From Nocardiopsis sinuspersici (GTDB lineage Bacteria > Actinomycetota > Actinomycetes > Streptosporangiales > Streptosporangiaceae): a stretch of 64,000 nt of DNA. The stretch spans positions 322,941 to 386,940 of the forward strand of contig ML703345.1 in NCBI GenBank assembly GCA_008638415.1, given 5' to 3'. Below the pieces are notes generated by a model. That model was not told where the DNA came from, searched no databases, and saw nothing but the letters and a program-made list of their open reading frames with translations. How positions within the stretch are numbered: the first letter of the stretch is position 1; each line of letters begins with the position of its first letter. A program made the translations under genes and the position numbers. Positions 26,258-35,305 of this stretch are shown piece after piece.

Positions 26258-27748
26258 CTAGCGCGGCAGGCGCTCGGCCAGCCAGGCCTCCACCTCGGCG
26301 GAGGAGCGGGGCAGACCGGCCGACATGACCGTGCGGCCCTCCTCGGTGACCAGCACGTCGTCCTCGATGCGCACGCCGACGCCGCGCAGCTCCTCGGGGA
26401 CGGTCAGGTCGTCGGGCTGGAAGTACAGGCCCGGCTCGACGGTGAGCACCATGCCCGGCTTCAGGTCGCCGTACAGGTGCACCTCCTGGCGGGAGACCGC
26501 GCAGTCGTGCACGTCCATGCCGAGCATGTGCCCGGTGCCGTGCAGGGTGTAGCGGCGCTGCAGGCCCAGCTCCAGGACGCGCTCGACCGGGCCCTCCAGC
26601 AGGCCCCACTCGACGAGGCCCTCGGCCAGCACCCGCTGGGACGCCTCGTGGAAGGCCACGAACGGCCTCCCCGGGGCGACGGCGGCGATACCGGCCTCCT
26701 GGGCGGCGTACACCAGGTCGTAGACCCGGCGCTGGACGTCGGTGAAGGTGCCCGACACCGGCATGGTGCGGGTGACGTCGGCGGTGTACAGGGTGGTGGT
26801 CTCAACGCCCGCGTCCAGCAGCAGCAGGTCGCCCTCGCGCACCGGGCCGTCGTTGCGGGTCCAGTGCAGGGTGGTGGCGTTGGAGCCGGAGGCGGCGATG
26901 GTCCCGTAGCCGACGTCGTTGCCCTCCACGCGGGCGCGCAGGAAGAACGTGCCCTCGACGTAGCGCTCGGAGGTGTCCTTGGCCTGCGGCAGCGCCCTCA
27001 CGACGTCGTTGAAGCCGCGCACGGTGGCGTCCACGGCCAACTGGAGCTGGGCGACCTCCCACTCGTCCTTGACCAGGCGGTGGTCGGCCAGGGTGACGGA
27101 GAGGTCCTCGTCGAGCTGGGCGGACTTGGCGCGGGACTCCTCGTCGGCGTCGGCGCGCAGCTCGTCGACCAGGGCGTCGAGCTCGGCGTCGTGGCCGCGC
27201 ACGATGCGGGTGGTGGCCTCACCGGAGCGCAGCGCGTCGGCCAGGGTGGTCACGTCTGCGGTGGCCACGCCGAGCAGGTCGGCGGCCTCGGAGAGGCTGT
27301 TGCGGCGGCCGGTCCACAGCTCGCCGTAGCCGCCCAGCCAGAACTCGCCGTTGTCGCGGTTGGAGCGGGGCTTGAGGTACAGGACCACGTCGTGGCCGCC
27401 CTCGGCGTCGGGCGTGAACACCAGGCAGCCGCCGTCGGAGGTGTCACCGGTGAGGTAGGCGTAGTTCGTGGCGGCCCGGAAGGGGTACTCGGTGTCGTTG
27501 GAGCGGGTGATCAGCTGTCCGGCCGGAACCACGAGGCGGTCCCCGGGGAAGGCCGCGCTGATCGCGGCGCGGCGGCGGGCGGTGTGCTCCGCCTGCTCGA
27601 CGGGCTCCAGGTCGCGCAGTTCGGTGTCGGCCCACCCGGTGCTCATCCACGCGGCGAGCTCGTCGGAGACCGACTGCGCCTGCCCGTTCTTGCGTGGACT
27701 GAACACGGGGGCGTTCGTCTCGTCCTGGGGGCGCTGCTGCTCGCTCAC
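26258..27748 (-). CDS. Xaa-Pro aminopeptidase (aminopeptidase P family, M24B)
   Basis: 496 residues. An N-terminal creatinase-like domain (residues about 50-220, including FRAATNYAYLTGD) is followed by the pita-bread metallopeptidase domain. The metal ligands are visible: LLLDAGVETTTLYTADVTRT gives two Asp, HGTGHMLGMDVHD gives His, VLTVEPGLYF gives Glu and VRIEDDVLVTEEG gives the last Glu. It removes N-terminal residues preceding proline, using Mn2+. GTG at 27748 has GAGGAGAG upstream. Monocistronic. Confidence 0.95.
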   Translation of the reverse strand: MSEQQRPQDETNAPVFSPRKNGQAQSVSDELAAWMSTGWADTELRDLEPVEQAEHTARRRAAISAAFPGDRLVVPAGQLITRSNDTEYPFRAATNYAYLTGDTSDGGCLVFTPDAEGGHDVVLYLKPRSNRDNGEFWLGGYGELWTGRRNSLSEAADLLGVATADVTTLADALRSGEATTRIVRGHDAELDALVDELRADADEESRAKSAQLDEDLSVTLADHRLVKDEWEVAQLQLAVDATVRGFNDVVRALPQAKDTSERYVEGTFFLRARVEGNDVGYGTIAASGSNATTLHWTRNDGPVREGDLLLLDAGVETTTLYTADVTRTMPVSGTFTDVQRRVYDLVYAAQEAGIAAVAPGRPFVAFHEASQRVLAEGLVEWGLLEGPVERVLELGLQRRYTLHGTGHMLGMDVHDCAVSRQEVHLYGDLKPGMVLTVEPGLYFQPDDLTVPEELRGVGVRIEDDVLVTEEGRTVMSAGLPRSSAEVEAWLAERLPR

Positions 27749-27972
27749 TTGGTGCTCTCCTCGTCGGATTCGTCGGAGTGACCGCTGGTGACGGCCGTCG
27801 CCGCCCATCGTACGGGGGCGCCCGAACACCTGGCCGCCCCGTGGGCATAGCGGTCCCCATAACAACGCCGCGCGGACTCCCGCCATGCCCCCGGTGCGGG
27901 AGGTCCGGTGGATCCAGGGTGGACTCGCGGAGCGCGTGCGAAAGGACGGCCCCGCGAGGGAGCGCGACCGGC

Positions 27973-28509
27973 TCAGGCCAGGTCGTGGGCGAAGGGAATG
28001 GTGGACGGGTAGGGCAGTTCGTCGATGTCGGCCCGGTCGACCGGCCGGTAGCCGATCTGCTCGTAGAAGGCGACCGCCTCGGGCTGGGAGGGGCCGGTGA
28101 ACAGCAGGACCCTCGTGTAGCCGAGGTCGCGGGCGGCCTCCTCCAGGGCGGTCATCACCCTGCGCGCCAGGCCGCGGCGACGGTGCCGGGCCGAGGTCCA
28201 GATGCGCTTGAACTCGGCGGTGTCGGCCATCGTGGCGCGGTCCTTCTTGTAGGGACGCACGGCCCCTCCGGCGACGATCTCCCCGTCCTCCTCGGCCAGC
28301 ACGACGCGGCCGTGCGGGGCGGCGAACTCGGTCACCGGGTAGCGCGCCATCTCGTTGGCCGCGCCCTCGGCGCCGTAGCGCTCGGTGTACTCCTCCCGCA
28401 GCCCGGCGAGCAGCCCTGCGACCCGGGGATCGTCGTGGTGCACGCGCAGCATGCGGACACCGTCGGTCCGCCGGTCCGTCCCGGTGCCTCCGGTACTGGT
28501 GTGTGTCAC
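27973..28509 (-). CDS. GNAT-family N-acetyltransferase
   Basis: 178 residues. The acetyl-CoA loop is TSARHRRRGLARRVM, preceded by KRIWTSAR in place of the usual K/RrlyV; a C-terminal strand-helix GYTRVLLFTGPSQPEAVAFY and a final IGYRPVD complete the fold. A histidine-rich N-terminus and GTG start at 28509 are accepted because the domain begins soon after. The substrate is unknown. Not in an operon with its neighbours. Confidence 0.8.
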   Translation of the reverse strand: MTHTSTGGTGTDRRTDGVRMLRVHHDDPRVAGLLAGLREEYTERYGAEGAANEMARYPVTEFAAPHGRVVLAEEDGEIVAGGAVRPYKKDRATMADTAEFKRIWTSARHRRRGLARRVMTALEEAARDLGYTRVLLFTGPSQPEAVAFYEQIGYRPVDRADIDELPYPSTIPFAHDLA

Positions 28510-28759
28510 CGCGTCTCCCCCGCCGTGCGCCGCTCCGGGCTCCCGTCGCCACGGCGGCGTACGGTGCCCGATTCCGCCGGAATACTACGCGCGGGCCCGC
28601 CGGAGGCACCATGCGGGATTGCTCACCCCCGGCCCGTCGTCTCTGCGCGCCGCCCGCCCCCTCCTCCGGGCGGCACGCGCCGGCCGGCCCCGCCTTCCCG
28701 ACCGGGTCGGCCGGGCCGTGCGCGGGGCCGGGTCACCCGGGGGGTGCCGGGTGCGGCCG

Positions 28760-28969
28760 TCAGTCGGCGTTGGGCCCGTACCTGGTGTCGTGGTCCTCGG
28801 GGTCGGCGAGGTTGCCCAGGGTCACGGCGACGGGCGGCAGGAAGGCCGCCACCACGCACATGGCCACCGCCCATCCGGTGCCGAACAGGTAGTAGACGGG
28901 CAGCGCACCGGCGAACAGGGCCAGGCACACTCCCATGACGAGGCCGTACCGGCGTACCCGGCGCTTCAC
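28760..28969 (-). CDS. DUF3099-like small membrane protein
   Basis: 69 residues with two transmembrane segments (RYGLVMGVCLALFAGALPVY, then VAMCVVAAFLPPVAVTLG) and an acidic tail. Basic N-terminus, the two-helix layout and PPVA motif resemble the actinobacterial DUF3099 family, of unknown function. GTG at 28969 has GAGGGGGA 7 bases upstream. It follows the MpaB-like gene region on the opposite end, 74 bases from its stop. Confidence 0.65.
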   Translation of the reverse strand: MKRRVRRYGLVMGVCLALFAGALPVYYLFGTGWAVAMCVVAAFLPPVAVTLGNLADPEDHDTRYGPNAD

Positions 28970-29043
28970 AGGAAGTCCCCCCTCGGCAGCGGGAACTCCC
29001 CACGCTACCCCGGACACGCCTCGCGGACCCGCTCCCCGCCTGG

Positions 29044-29973
29044 TCAGGCCTCGGCCGGAGCACGGGGAGGCGGCACGGACGGCGCGCGGAAGAGGGTGCG
29101 GGCGCGCAGGGCCCGGAACCCGTTCTCGATCTCGTACCCCGCCTCCAGCAGGCGCTGCCGGGCCTCGTCCGCGCTGCGCACGGTGGCCTCGTCGAAGACG
29201 AGGTTGTAGTAGCGCTCGGGAACCTGGTTCAGGGCGGTGCGCAGGACCCGCAGCGACGCGGTGGCCGCGGCCTCCCCTCCGGGCACCTCGGGCAGGACCG
29301 CGTAGGCCCGGCGCGCCCACGCGGGCAGGGTGGCGTAGGACAGGGCCCCGACCGGGAACCAGAGCGGTTTGAGCGGGGCCAGCCAGGACAGGTGTTCGGG
29401 CACCTTGGGCCACAGCAGGAACCGCACCGCCTGGCGCGCCTCGGGGGTGGCCCGCAGGGAGGGCCGGACCGAGGCGAGGTAGCGGCGCATGTCGGCGAGG
29501 CCGCGCGGCACGTCCTCGCGCGACAGGCCCACGTAGGTGGCGGTGTGCGACTGCTCGTCGATGTAGCGGTCCACCTCCCGGCCGGTCAGCGCGACCCCCG
29601 CGCGGTGGGCGGTCTCCAGGTAGGAGGAGACCTCCGCGCAGTGCACCCACACCAGAAGGTCGTGCTGGTCCACCCGGTGGCGGCGGCCGGTGGCCGGGTC
29701 GGTGAAGGACAGGGCTCGGTGCACCCGGCGGACGCGCTCGCCGAGTTCGTCGGCCTCCACGGGGCTGCCGTAGGTGGTGACGGCCACGAAGTGGGCGGTG
29801 CGCAGCAGGCGGCCGGTGGGGTCGGAGCGAAAGTCCGAGCGCTGCCACACCCCCTGCATGGCCACCGGGTGCAGGGCCTGGAGCATCAGGGCGCGCACGC
29901 CCGCCACCCACATCGACCGGTCCAGGTGGATCTTCCAGGTGACGCTCTCGGGGGCGGCGACGGTCGGCTGCAT
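29044..29973 (-). CDS. MpaB-like oxygenase (DUF2236 family)
   Basis: 309 residues of the DUF2236/MpaB group, which includes fungal MpaB and latex-clearing-type haem proteins. The conserved pattern includes LMLQALHPVAMQGVWQRS (His in a helix), TYGS, QHDLLVWVHCAEVSSYL with a second His, and YFYNLVFD-like RYYNLVFDEATV. Such enzymes cleave C=C or oxidise lipids and terpenoids; the substrate is unknown here. ATG at 29973 follows CGGAGGAG. Divergent from the SnoaL-cupin fusion gene, 207 bases apart. Confidence 0.8.
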   Translation of the reverse strand: MQPTVAAPESVTWKIHLDRSMWVAGVRALMLQALHPVAMQGVWQRSDFRSDPTGRLLRTAHFVAVTTYGSPVEADELGERVRRVHRALSFTDPATGRRHRVDQHDLLVWVHCAEVSSYLETAHRAGVALTGREVDRYIDEQSHTATYVGLSREDVPRGLADMRRYLASVRPSLRATPEARQAVRFLLWPKVPEHLSWLAPLKPLWFPVGALSYATLPAWARRAYAVLPEVPGGEAAATASLRVLRTALNQVPERYYNLVFDEATVRSADEARQRLLEAGYEIENGFRALRARTLFRAPSVPPPRAPAEA

Positions 29974-30180
29974 CCGGTCTCCTCCGGGCCGCGAGGGGGC
30001 TCGCGCCGTGTGTCGGGCTCTGCTCCCACGATACGTCCGGTGTCGCCGGGGCCCCGGGCGGGTCCGCGACGAGACCGATCCATGGCCGGGGCTTGAGCGA
30101 ATCGAGGAACACGGCGGGCGCAGGCTGGGTAGTGGGACCGCCCTCGCCAGAGACGGTTCCGGCGAGGAAGGAGCAAGACC

Positions 30181-30900
30181 ATGTCCGCCCCAACGCAGTC
30201 CCGCCCGGGCTTCGACGTCGACCGCTACACCCGGGCCGTGGAGGCCTCCGACGCCGACGCCCTGGTCTCCCAGTACAGCGACGACGCCGAGATGGAGATG
30301 ATCGACCGGCGCACCCCGCCCAGCGCCCCCACCGTCCTGCACGGCAGGGACGAGATCGGTGAGGCCGTGCGCGACCTCTGCTCGCGCGAGATGACCCACG
30401 AGGTGCTCCAGTCCGTGGCGGACGACAAGCACGTCGCCTACACCGAACGGTGCACCTATCCCGACGGCAACGAGGTCCTGAGCATGACCATGCTGGACCT
30501 GCGGGACGGCCGCATCGTGCACCAGTCCACCGTGCAGGCCTGGGACGAGGAGGCCCGGGCCATGGAGTCGGCCCGCTTCGCACCGGTCCCGGAGAGGGAG
30601 CAGGCCGACCACGAGAACCTCGAGGCGGCGACCGTGGGCGGCCAGACCGTCGTGCGCCTGGAGCTGGAGCCCGGATGGCGCTGGTCCGAGCACGCCAAGC
30701 CCTTCCAGGGAACCGACTCGTGCATGATGACCCACTGCGGCTACATCGTGTCGGGCACCCTGTGCTGCCGGATGGACGACGGCACCGAGAAGGAGTTCCA
30801 CACCGGAGAGGTGGCCTTCGTCCCGGCCGGGCACGACGCCTGGGTCGTCGGCGACGAGACCGCCACCGTGATCGACTGGCGCGCCGCCAACCCCGGCTGA
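30181..30900 (+). CDS. SnoaL-like and cupin domain fusion protein
   Basis: 239 residues with two small-molecule domains in tandem. Residues about 10-125 form an NTF2/SnoaL-like cone (YTRAVEASDADALVSQYSDD, then HGRDEIGEAVRDL). Residues about 150-235 form a cupin barrel (GYIVSGTLCCRMDDGTEKEF, HTGEVAFVPAGHDAWVVGDE) with potential metal ligands. Neither half predicts a substrate. The combination suggests an enzyme or binding protein for a small polar metabolite. ATG with GAGGAAGGAG upstream. Divergent from the MpaB-like oxygenase, so the two may share a promoter region. Confidence 0.75.
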   Translation: MSAPTQSRPGFDVDRYTRAVEASDADALVSQYSDDAEMEMIDRRTPPSAPTVLHGRDEIGEAVRDLCSREMTHEVLQSVADDKHVAYTERCTYPDGNEVLSMTMLDLRDGRIVHQSTVQAWDEEARAMESARFAPVPEREQADHENLEAATVGGQTVVRLELEPGWRWSEHAKPFQGTDSCMMTHCGYIVSGTLCCRMDDGTEKEFHTGEVAFVPAGHDAWVVGDETATVIDWRAANPG

Positions 30901-30914
30901 GCCCGGGTCCGCCA

Positions 30915-30945
30915 GGCCCGCACCCGCTGAGCGCGGGTACGGGCC
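30915..30945. terminator. Bidirectional hairpin terminator
   Basis: GGCCCG and ACCCGC (30915-30927, one unpaired base) pair with GCGGGT and CGGGCC (30933-30945), 5-base loop, between convergent genes. Confidence 0.7.
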
Positions 30946-30956
30946 CGCTCCGCGCC

Positions 30957-31673
30957 TCAGGCCGGACGGCCGCGGAGGTAGGCCAGGACCGCCTGGACGC
31001 GGCGGTGCACGTCATCGTCCGGCGGCAGGTCGAGTTTGGCCAGGATGTTGCCCACGTGCTTGCCGACGGCCGCGTCGCCGACCACGAGCCGGCGGGCGAT
31101 CGCCCCGTTGGAGTGGCCCTCGGCCATCAGGGCGAGCACCTCGCGCTCACGCGGGGTCAGGCGCGCCAGCGGGTCGGCGCGGCGGCGCAGCAGTTGGCGG
31201 ACCACCTCGGGGTCGACGAAGGTGGCGCCCTCCGCCACCCGGCGCAGCACGGAGGCGAACTCGCGGACGTCGCCCACCCGCTGTTTGAGCAGGTAGCCCA
31301 CGCCCCGGCCGTCACCGGAGTCGAGCAGGTCGGAGGCGTAGCTCAGTTCCACGTACTGGCTGAGCGCCACCACCGCCAGGCCGGGGCGCTCACGGCGCAG
31401 CCGGACGGCCGCGCGCAGGCCCTCGTCGGTGAATCCCGGCGGCATGCGGATGTCGGTGACCACCAGGCCGGGGCCGTGCTCGGCCACCGCCGCCAGGAGC
31501 GCGTCCCCGTCGCTGACGGAGGCCGCCACGGGGAAGCCGAAGCGCTCCAGGATCCCGGACAGGCCCTCCCGGAGCAGGACGTCGTCCTCGGCCAGGACGG
31601 TGGACACGGGGGCCGGACCGGAGGCGTCCACGTCGGCGTTCACGTCAGCGGCGTCGGAGGGATCGGTCCGCAC
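30957..31673 (-). CDS. NarL/LuxR-type response regulator
   Basis: 238 residues: a receiver domain (acidic pocket AEDD near residue 29, phospho-acceptor Asp in VVTDIRMPP, Lys in YLLKQ) and a C-terminal LuxR helix-turn-helix (LTPREREVLALMAEGHSNGA, then VGKHVGNILAKL). It pairs with the histidine kinase gene upstream. GTG at 31673 has GGAG at suitable spacing and overlaps the kinase gene by 34 bases. A second in-frame GTG at 31643 overlaps the kinase stop as GTGA but lacks a ribosome-binding site; both starts retain the whole receiver domain. Confidence 0.9.
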   Translation of the reverse strand: MRTDPSDAADVNADVDASGPAPVSTVLAEDDVLLREGLSGILERFGFPVAASVSDGDALLAAVAEHGPGLVVTDIRMPPGFTDEGLRAAVRLRRERPGLAVVALSQYVELSYASDLLDSGDGRGVGYLLKQRVGDVREFASVLRRVAEGATFVDPEVVRQLLRRRADPLARLTPREREVLALMAEGHSNGAIARRLVVGDAAVGKHVGNILAKLDLPPDDDVHRRVQAVLAYLRGRPA

Positions 31674-33085
31674 GGCAGCTCCACTCGGATTCGGGTCGGC
31701 CCGCCCTCGGGGCTGGACAGCTCCATTGTTCCCCCCATCACGGCGACGCGGTCCCTGAGCCCGGTGAGTCCGGACCCGCGTGCGGGGTCGGCTCCGCCCG
31801 GGCCGTGGTCGGTGACCTCCACGAGGAGGGTGTCGGGCCGCCCGGGGCCACCGGAGGCGGTGCCGGCGTGCACGGCGGCGGCGTCGGCCCCGGTGTGCTT
31901 GTACACGTTGGTGAGGGCCTCGGCGACCACGAAGTAGGCGGTGCCCTCCACGTGCGCGGGCAGGCGGCGGGGGATGTCGGTGTCCACGCGTGTGGGAACG
32001 GGGCAGCGGTCGGCGAGTTCGGCCAGGGCCGCGGGCAGGCCCCGGTCGGTGAGGACGCGCGGGTGGATGCCGCGCACCAGCTCGCGCAGTTCGTCGATGA
32101 GCTCGTTGGCCTTGGCCTGGGCGGCGGCCACGCGCCGGTCCGCCTCACTGCCCTCCTCCATGTCCAGACGGGCCAGGCCCAGGTCCATGGACAGGGCCAC
32201 GAGCCGCTGCTGGGCCCCGTCGTGCAGGTCCCGCTCGATGCGCCTGCGCTCGTACTCGAAGGCGCTGACCAGGCGGGCGCGGGACTCGGTGACCTGGCTG
32301 AGCTCGGCGCGCAGCTCGTCCTTGGGCGGTCCCACCAACAGGGCGCGGGCGACCACGGCGTGCCCCTGGGCGAGGATCCCCGAGGCGTAGAGCAGCACGA
32401 CGAGCACGGCCGGGGAGAGCAGCATGTAGGGCACCGCCTCCTCCGGCGTGGTGACGGTGGTGAGGCCGAGGGCGATCTCGGCCTCACCCCCCTGGCTGAC
32501 CAGGACCGGTCCCACGGCCATGACGATCGCCATGGAGAACAGCGCGCCCAGGACCATCGTGACCGCGAGGGCGAAGGGCATCAGCAGTGCCGCGTAACCC
32601 ATCTCGCGCCAGGTCGCGCCCTCGGTGCAGCGGGTGCGGACCCACCCCCACAGGCCGGGCGGAGGAGGGCGGTGGCCGCTGCTGAAGGGGCCGCGTGTGA
32701 CGAGTGGGAGGCGGCGGCGCTCCAGGGCGCCCAGGGGCAGGGCGATGAGCGGGGTGAAGACCACGACCATGACGAGGCCGACCACGAACACCGCCGTCAT
32801 CGACACCGCCGGAAGGGTGTCCCACGGCCTGGTGGCGAGCATCGCCGCGAAGACGACCCAGGGCAGGTAGACCGGCATGGCCACCGCGGCCAGGGCCCAT
32901 CCGACGAACATGGTGTTCACGGAGTGGGCCAGGGCCCGCCAGGGCCACGCGGTCAGGAGGAAGCGCGGGCTCAGAAGGGCCTGGAAGAGGGTGCGCGGCC
33001 GCCTCCGGGGGTTCTCGCGAAAGCCCTCACGGCGGTCGTCACCGGAGGGCGCATCGGGGGACGCCAACGCGTCGAACGTGGTCAT
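31640..33085 (-). CDS. Two-component sensor histidine kinase (HisKA_3 type)
   Basis: 481 residues. The N-terminal half has about six membrane helices and matches the putative-sensor layout of actinobacterial NarL-type kinases. The dimerisation box is YERRRIERDLHDGAQQRLVA with the phosphorylated His; the HATPase_c domain follows (VVAEALTNVYKH N box, GSGLTGLRDRV G box). The signal is probably sensed in the membrane. A TAACGT element ends 6 bases before the ATG with no ribosome-binding site. It is translated ahead of its response regulator in one operon. Confidence 0.9.
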   Translation of the reverse strand: MTTFDALASPDAPSGDDRREGFRENPRRRPRTLFQALLSPRFLLTAWPWRALAHSVNTMFVGWALAAVAMPVYLPWVVFAAMLATRPWDTLPAVSMTAVFVVGLVMVVVFTPLIALPLGALERRRLPLVTRGPFSSGHRPPPPGLWGWVRTRCTEGATWREMGYAALLMPFALAVTMVLGALFSMAIVMAVGPVLVSQGGEAEIALGLTTVTTPEEAVPYMLLSPAVLVVLLYASGILAQGHAVVARALLVGPPKDELRAELSQVTESRARLVSAFEYERRRIERDLHDGAQQRLVALSMDLGLARLDMEEGSEADRRVAAAQAKANELIDELRELVRGIHPRVLTDRGLPAALAELADRCPVPTRVDTDIPRRLPAHVEGTAYFVVAEALTNVYKHTGADAAAVHAGTASGGPGRPDTLLVEVTDHGPGGADPARGSGLTGLRDRVAVMGGTMELSSPEGGPTRIRVELPCGPIPPTPLT

Positions 33086-33303
33086 GCCCCAACGTTAGGC
33101 AGGCCGGAAGCGGCGGGGAATCGGTTCCGCCACCCGGTCGGAGGTGGGGCTGGGCCTACCCGTGGAGGCCGTCGGCACGGGGGTGGTGCGCCGGTTCCCG
33201 AGCCGGGCCGGGGCGCGAGCCCGGGCACGGTCGCGGGAGACGGGTACCAGGGAGGGGCCGCTCCCCCAGGGGAGTGGCCGCGCGGCCGTCGCAGCTCAGG
33301 CGA

Positions 33304-33309
33304 TAGGGT
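33304..33309 (+). promoter_or_regulatory. -10 element of a leaderless promoter (purB)
   Basis: TAGGGT ends 8 bases before the GTG at 33318; the same hexamer precedes the first gene of the window. Confidence 0.5.
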
Positions 33310-33317
33310 CGGGCGAC

Positions 33318-34748
33318 GTGAGCGCGAAACCTGTGATCCCCGATGTCCTGGCTGCCCGCTACGCGTCCGCGGAGCTGACCCGGCTGTGGTCCCCCGAGTA
33401 CAAGGTGGTCGCCGAGCGGCGGCTGTGGCTGGCCGTGCTGCGTGCCCAGGCGCGTCTGGGCGTGGACGTGCCCGCCGGTGTGGTCGAGGACTACGAGAAG
33501 GTCCTGGAGCAGGTGGACCTGGCCTCCATCGCCGAGCGCGAGCGGGTCACCCGGCACGACGTGAAGGCCCGCATCGAGGAGTTCAACGCCCTCGCCGGCC
33601 ACGAGCACGTCCACAAGGGCATGACCTCGCGCGACCTGACCGAGAACGTCGAGCAGCTACAGGTACGCGACAGCCTGCTGCTGGCGCGCGACCGCGTGGT
33701 GGCGCTGCTGGCCCGGCTGGGAAGGCTGTCGGCCCGGTACGGCGAGACGGTGATGGCGGGCCGGTCCCACAACGTGGCGGCCCAGGCCACGACGCTGGGC
33801 AAGAGGTTCGCCTCGATCGCCGACGAGGTGCTGGTCGCCCACGGGCGGCTGGAGGAGCTGATCGCCCGGTACCCGCTGCGCGGGATCAAGGGCCCGGTGG
33901 GCACCGCGCAGGACATGCTGGACCTGCTGGGCGGGGACCGCGATGCGCTGGCCTCGCTGGAGAACGAGGTGGCCGCGTACCTGGGCTTCGAGCGGCGGTT
34001 CACGAGCGTGGGCCAGGTGTACCCGCGCTCGCTGGACTACGAGGTGCTGACCGCGCTGGTGCAGTCGGCCGCCGGGCCCTCGTCGCTGGCGAAGACCATC
34101 CGGCTGATGGCCGGACAGGAGCTGGTCACCGAGGGGTTCGCCGAGGGCCAGGTGGGTTCCTCGGCGATGCCGCACAAGATGAACACGCGCTCCTGCGAGC
34201 GGGTCAACGGGCTCACCGTGATCCTGCGCGGGTACGCGTCCATGGCCGGTGAGCTGGCGGGCGACCAGTGGAACGAGGGCGACGTGTCCTGTTCGGTGGT
34301 GCGCCGGGTGGCCCTGCCGGACGCGTTCTTCGCCTTCGACGGCCTGGTCGAGACGATGCTGACGGTGCTGGACGAGTTCGGGGCCTTCCCCGCCGTGGTC
34401 TCCGCCGAGCTCGACCGCTACCTGCCGTTCCTGGCCACGACCAAGATGCTGATGGCCGCCGTGCGCGCCGGCGTGGGCCGCGAGACCGCACACGAGCTCA
34501 TCAAGGAGCACGCCGTGGGCTCGGCCCTGGCGATGCGCCAGGAGGGTGTGGGCAACCGGCTGCTGGACCGCCTGGCCCAGGACGAGCGCTTCCCCCTGGA
34601 CCGCGCGGAGCTGGACGCGCTGCTGGCCGACCGGATCACCTTCACCGGTGCGGCCGCCGACCAGGTGGCGGCCGTGGTGGCCCGGATCGAGGAGGTCACG
34701 GCCGCGCACCCGGAGGCGGCCGCCTACTCCCCCGGTTCGATCCTCTAG
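33318..34748 (+). CDS. purB: Adenylosuccinate lyase
   Basis: 476 residues of the fumarase/aspartase superfamily. Adenylosuccinate lyase acts twice in purine synthesis, releasing fumarate from SAICAR and from adenylosuccinate. Visible motifs: RHDVKARIEEFNALAGHEHV and HKGMTSRDLTEN (substrate loop), AGRSHNVAAQATTLGKRF with the catalytic His region, and the signature GSSAMPHKMNTRSCERV containing the catalytic Ser. GTG at 33318 follows TAGGGT by 8 bases and lacks a ribosome-binding site, so it is probably leaderless. No other pur gene is adjacent. Confidence 0.95.
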   Translation: MSAKPVIPDVLAARYASAELTRLWSPEYKVVAERRLWLAVLRAQARLGVDVPAGVVEDYEKVLEQVDLASIAERERVTRHDVKARIEEFNALAGHEHVHKGMTSRDLTENVEQLQVRDSLLLARDRVVALLARLGRLSARYGETVMAGRSHNVAAQATTLGKRFASIADEVLVAHGRLEELIARYPLRGIKGPVGTAQDMLDLLGGDRDALASLENEVAAYLGFERRFTSVGQVYPRSLDYEVLTALVQSAAGPSSLAKTIRLMAGQELVTEGFAEGQVGSSAMPHKMNTRSCERVNGLTVILRGYASMAGELAGDQWNEGDVSCSVVRRVALPDAFFAFDGLVETMLTVLDEFGAFPAVVSAELDRYLPFLATTKMLMAAVRAGVGRETAHELIKEHAVGSALAMRQEGVGNRLLDRLAQDERFPLDRAELDALLADRITFTGAAADQVAAVVARIEEVTAAHPEAAAYSPGSIL

Positions 34749-34965
34749 CGTCCTCAGCGGTCTCCGACCGCGGACCTCGGGCCCGGGAGGGTGCTCCGGC
34801 ACCTTCGCGGGCCCTTGTCGTATGCGTCCGTCGTGCGCCCGCCGTGCGTGTCGTGGTGCACACGACGCGTATGGCGCAGTTCACCCGCGCGAACACTGGG
34901 TTCGAAAGTTAACGCCTATTACGGTTGTCGTGCCGGCATGTCCCCTACGCCCCTCGGAGAACCCA

Positions 34966-35268
34966 GTGACCGATCCGACCTCCTTCAGCACCGCGCTGTG
35001 GACCATGCTGACCGTCTCCGCGGTCGTGGTCGCCTTCGGTCTGGCCGCCCTGTCGGACATGGTCATGCGCCGCCGCGAGGACCGTGCCGAGCGAACCACC
35101 CGGGCCGACCGGACCGGTGGGCACCGGCGGGGCTCCGTGCGCCCGCAGGACCCCTCCCACCAGCGGGGATCCGCCCACTGGCAGGACTCCACCCGCTGGC
35201 AGGACTCCGTCGCGTCCGTGAACGGACACGACGGCGGCGCGTCCGACGGAGGCGCGCCCCGCGCCTGA
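34966..35268 (+). CDS. Hypothetical protein with one membrane helix
   Basis: 100 residues: a short N-terminus, one transmembrane helix (ALWTMLTVSAVVVAFGLAAL) and a polar, Arg/Asp/His-rich cytoplasmic tail. The tail holds a near-repeat, HWQDSTRWQDS. No family was recognised. GTG at 34966 has GGAGA 7 bases upstream and a TATTAC-like element about 50 bases before. Codon use fits its neighbours, so the gene is likely real, but no function can be given. Confidence 0.55.
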   Translation: MTDPTSFSTALWTMLTVSAVVVAFGLAALSDMVMRRREDRAERTTRADRTGGHRRGSVRPQDPSHQRGSAHWQDSTRWQDSVASVNGHDGGASDGGAPRA

Positions 35269-35305
35269 GGACCCCGCCCGGTGACGGCGTGCCGTGTTCC
35301 CTCCC

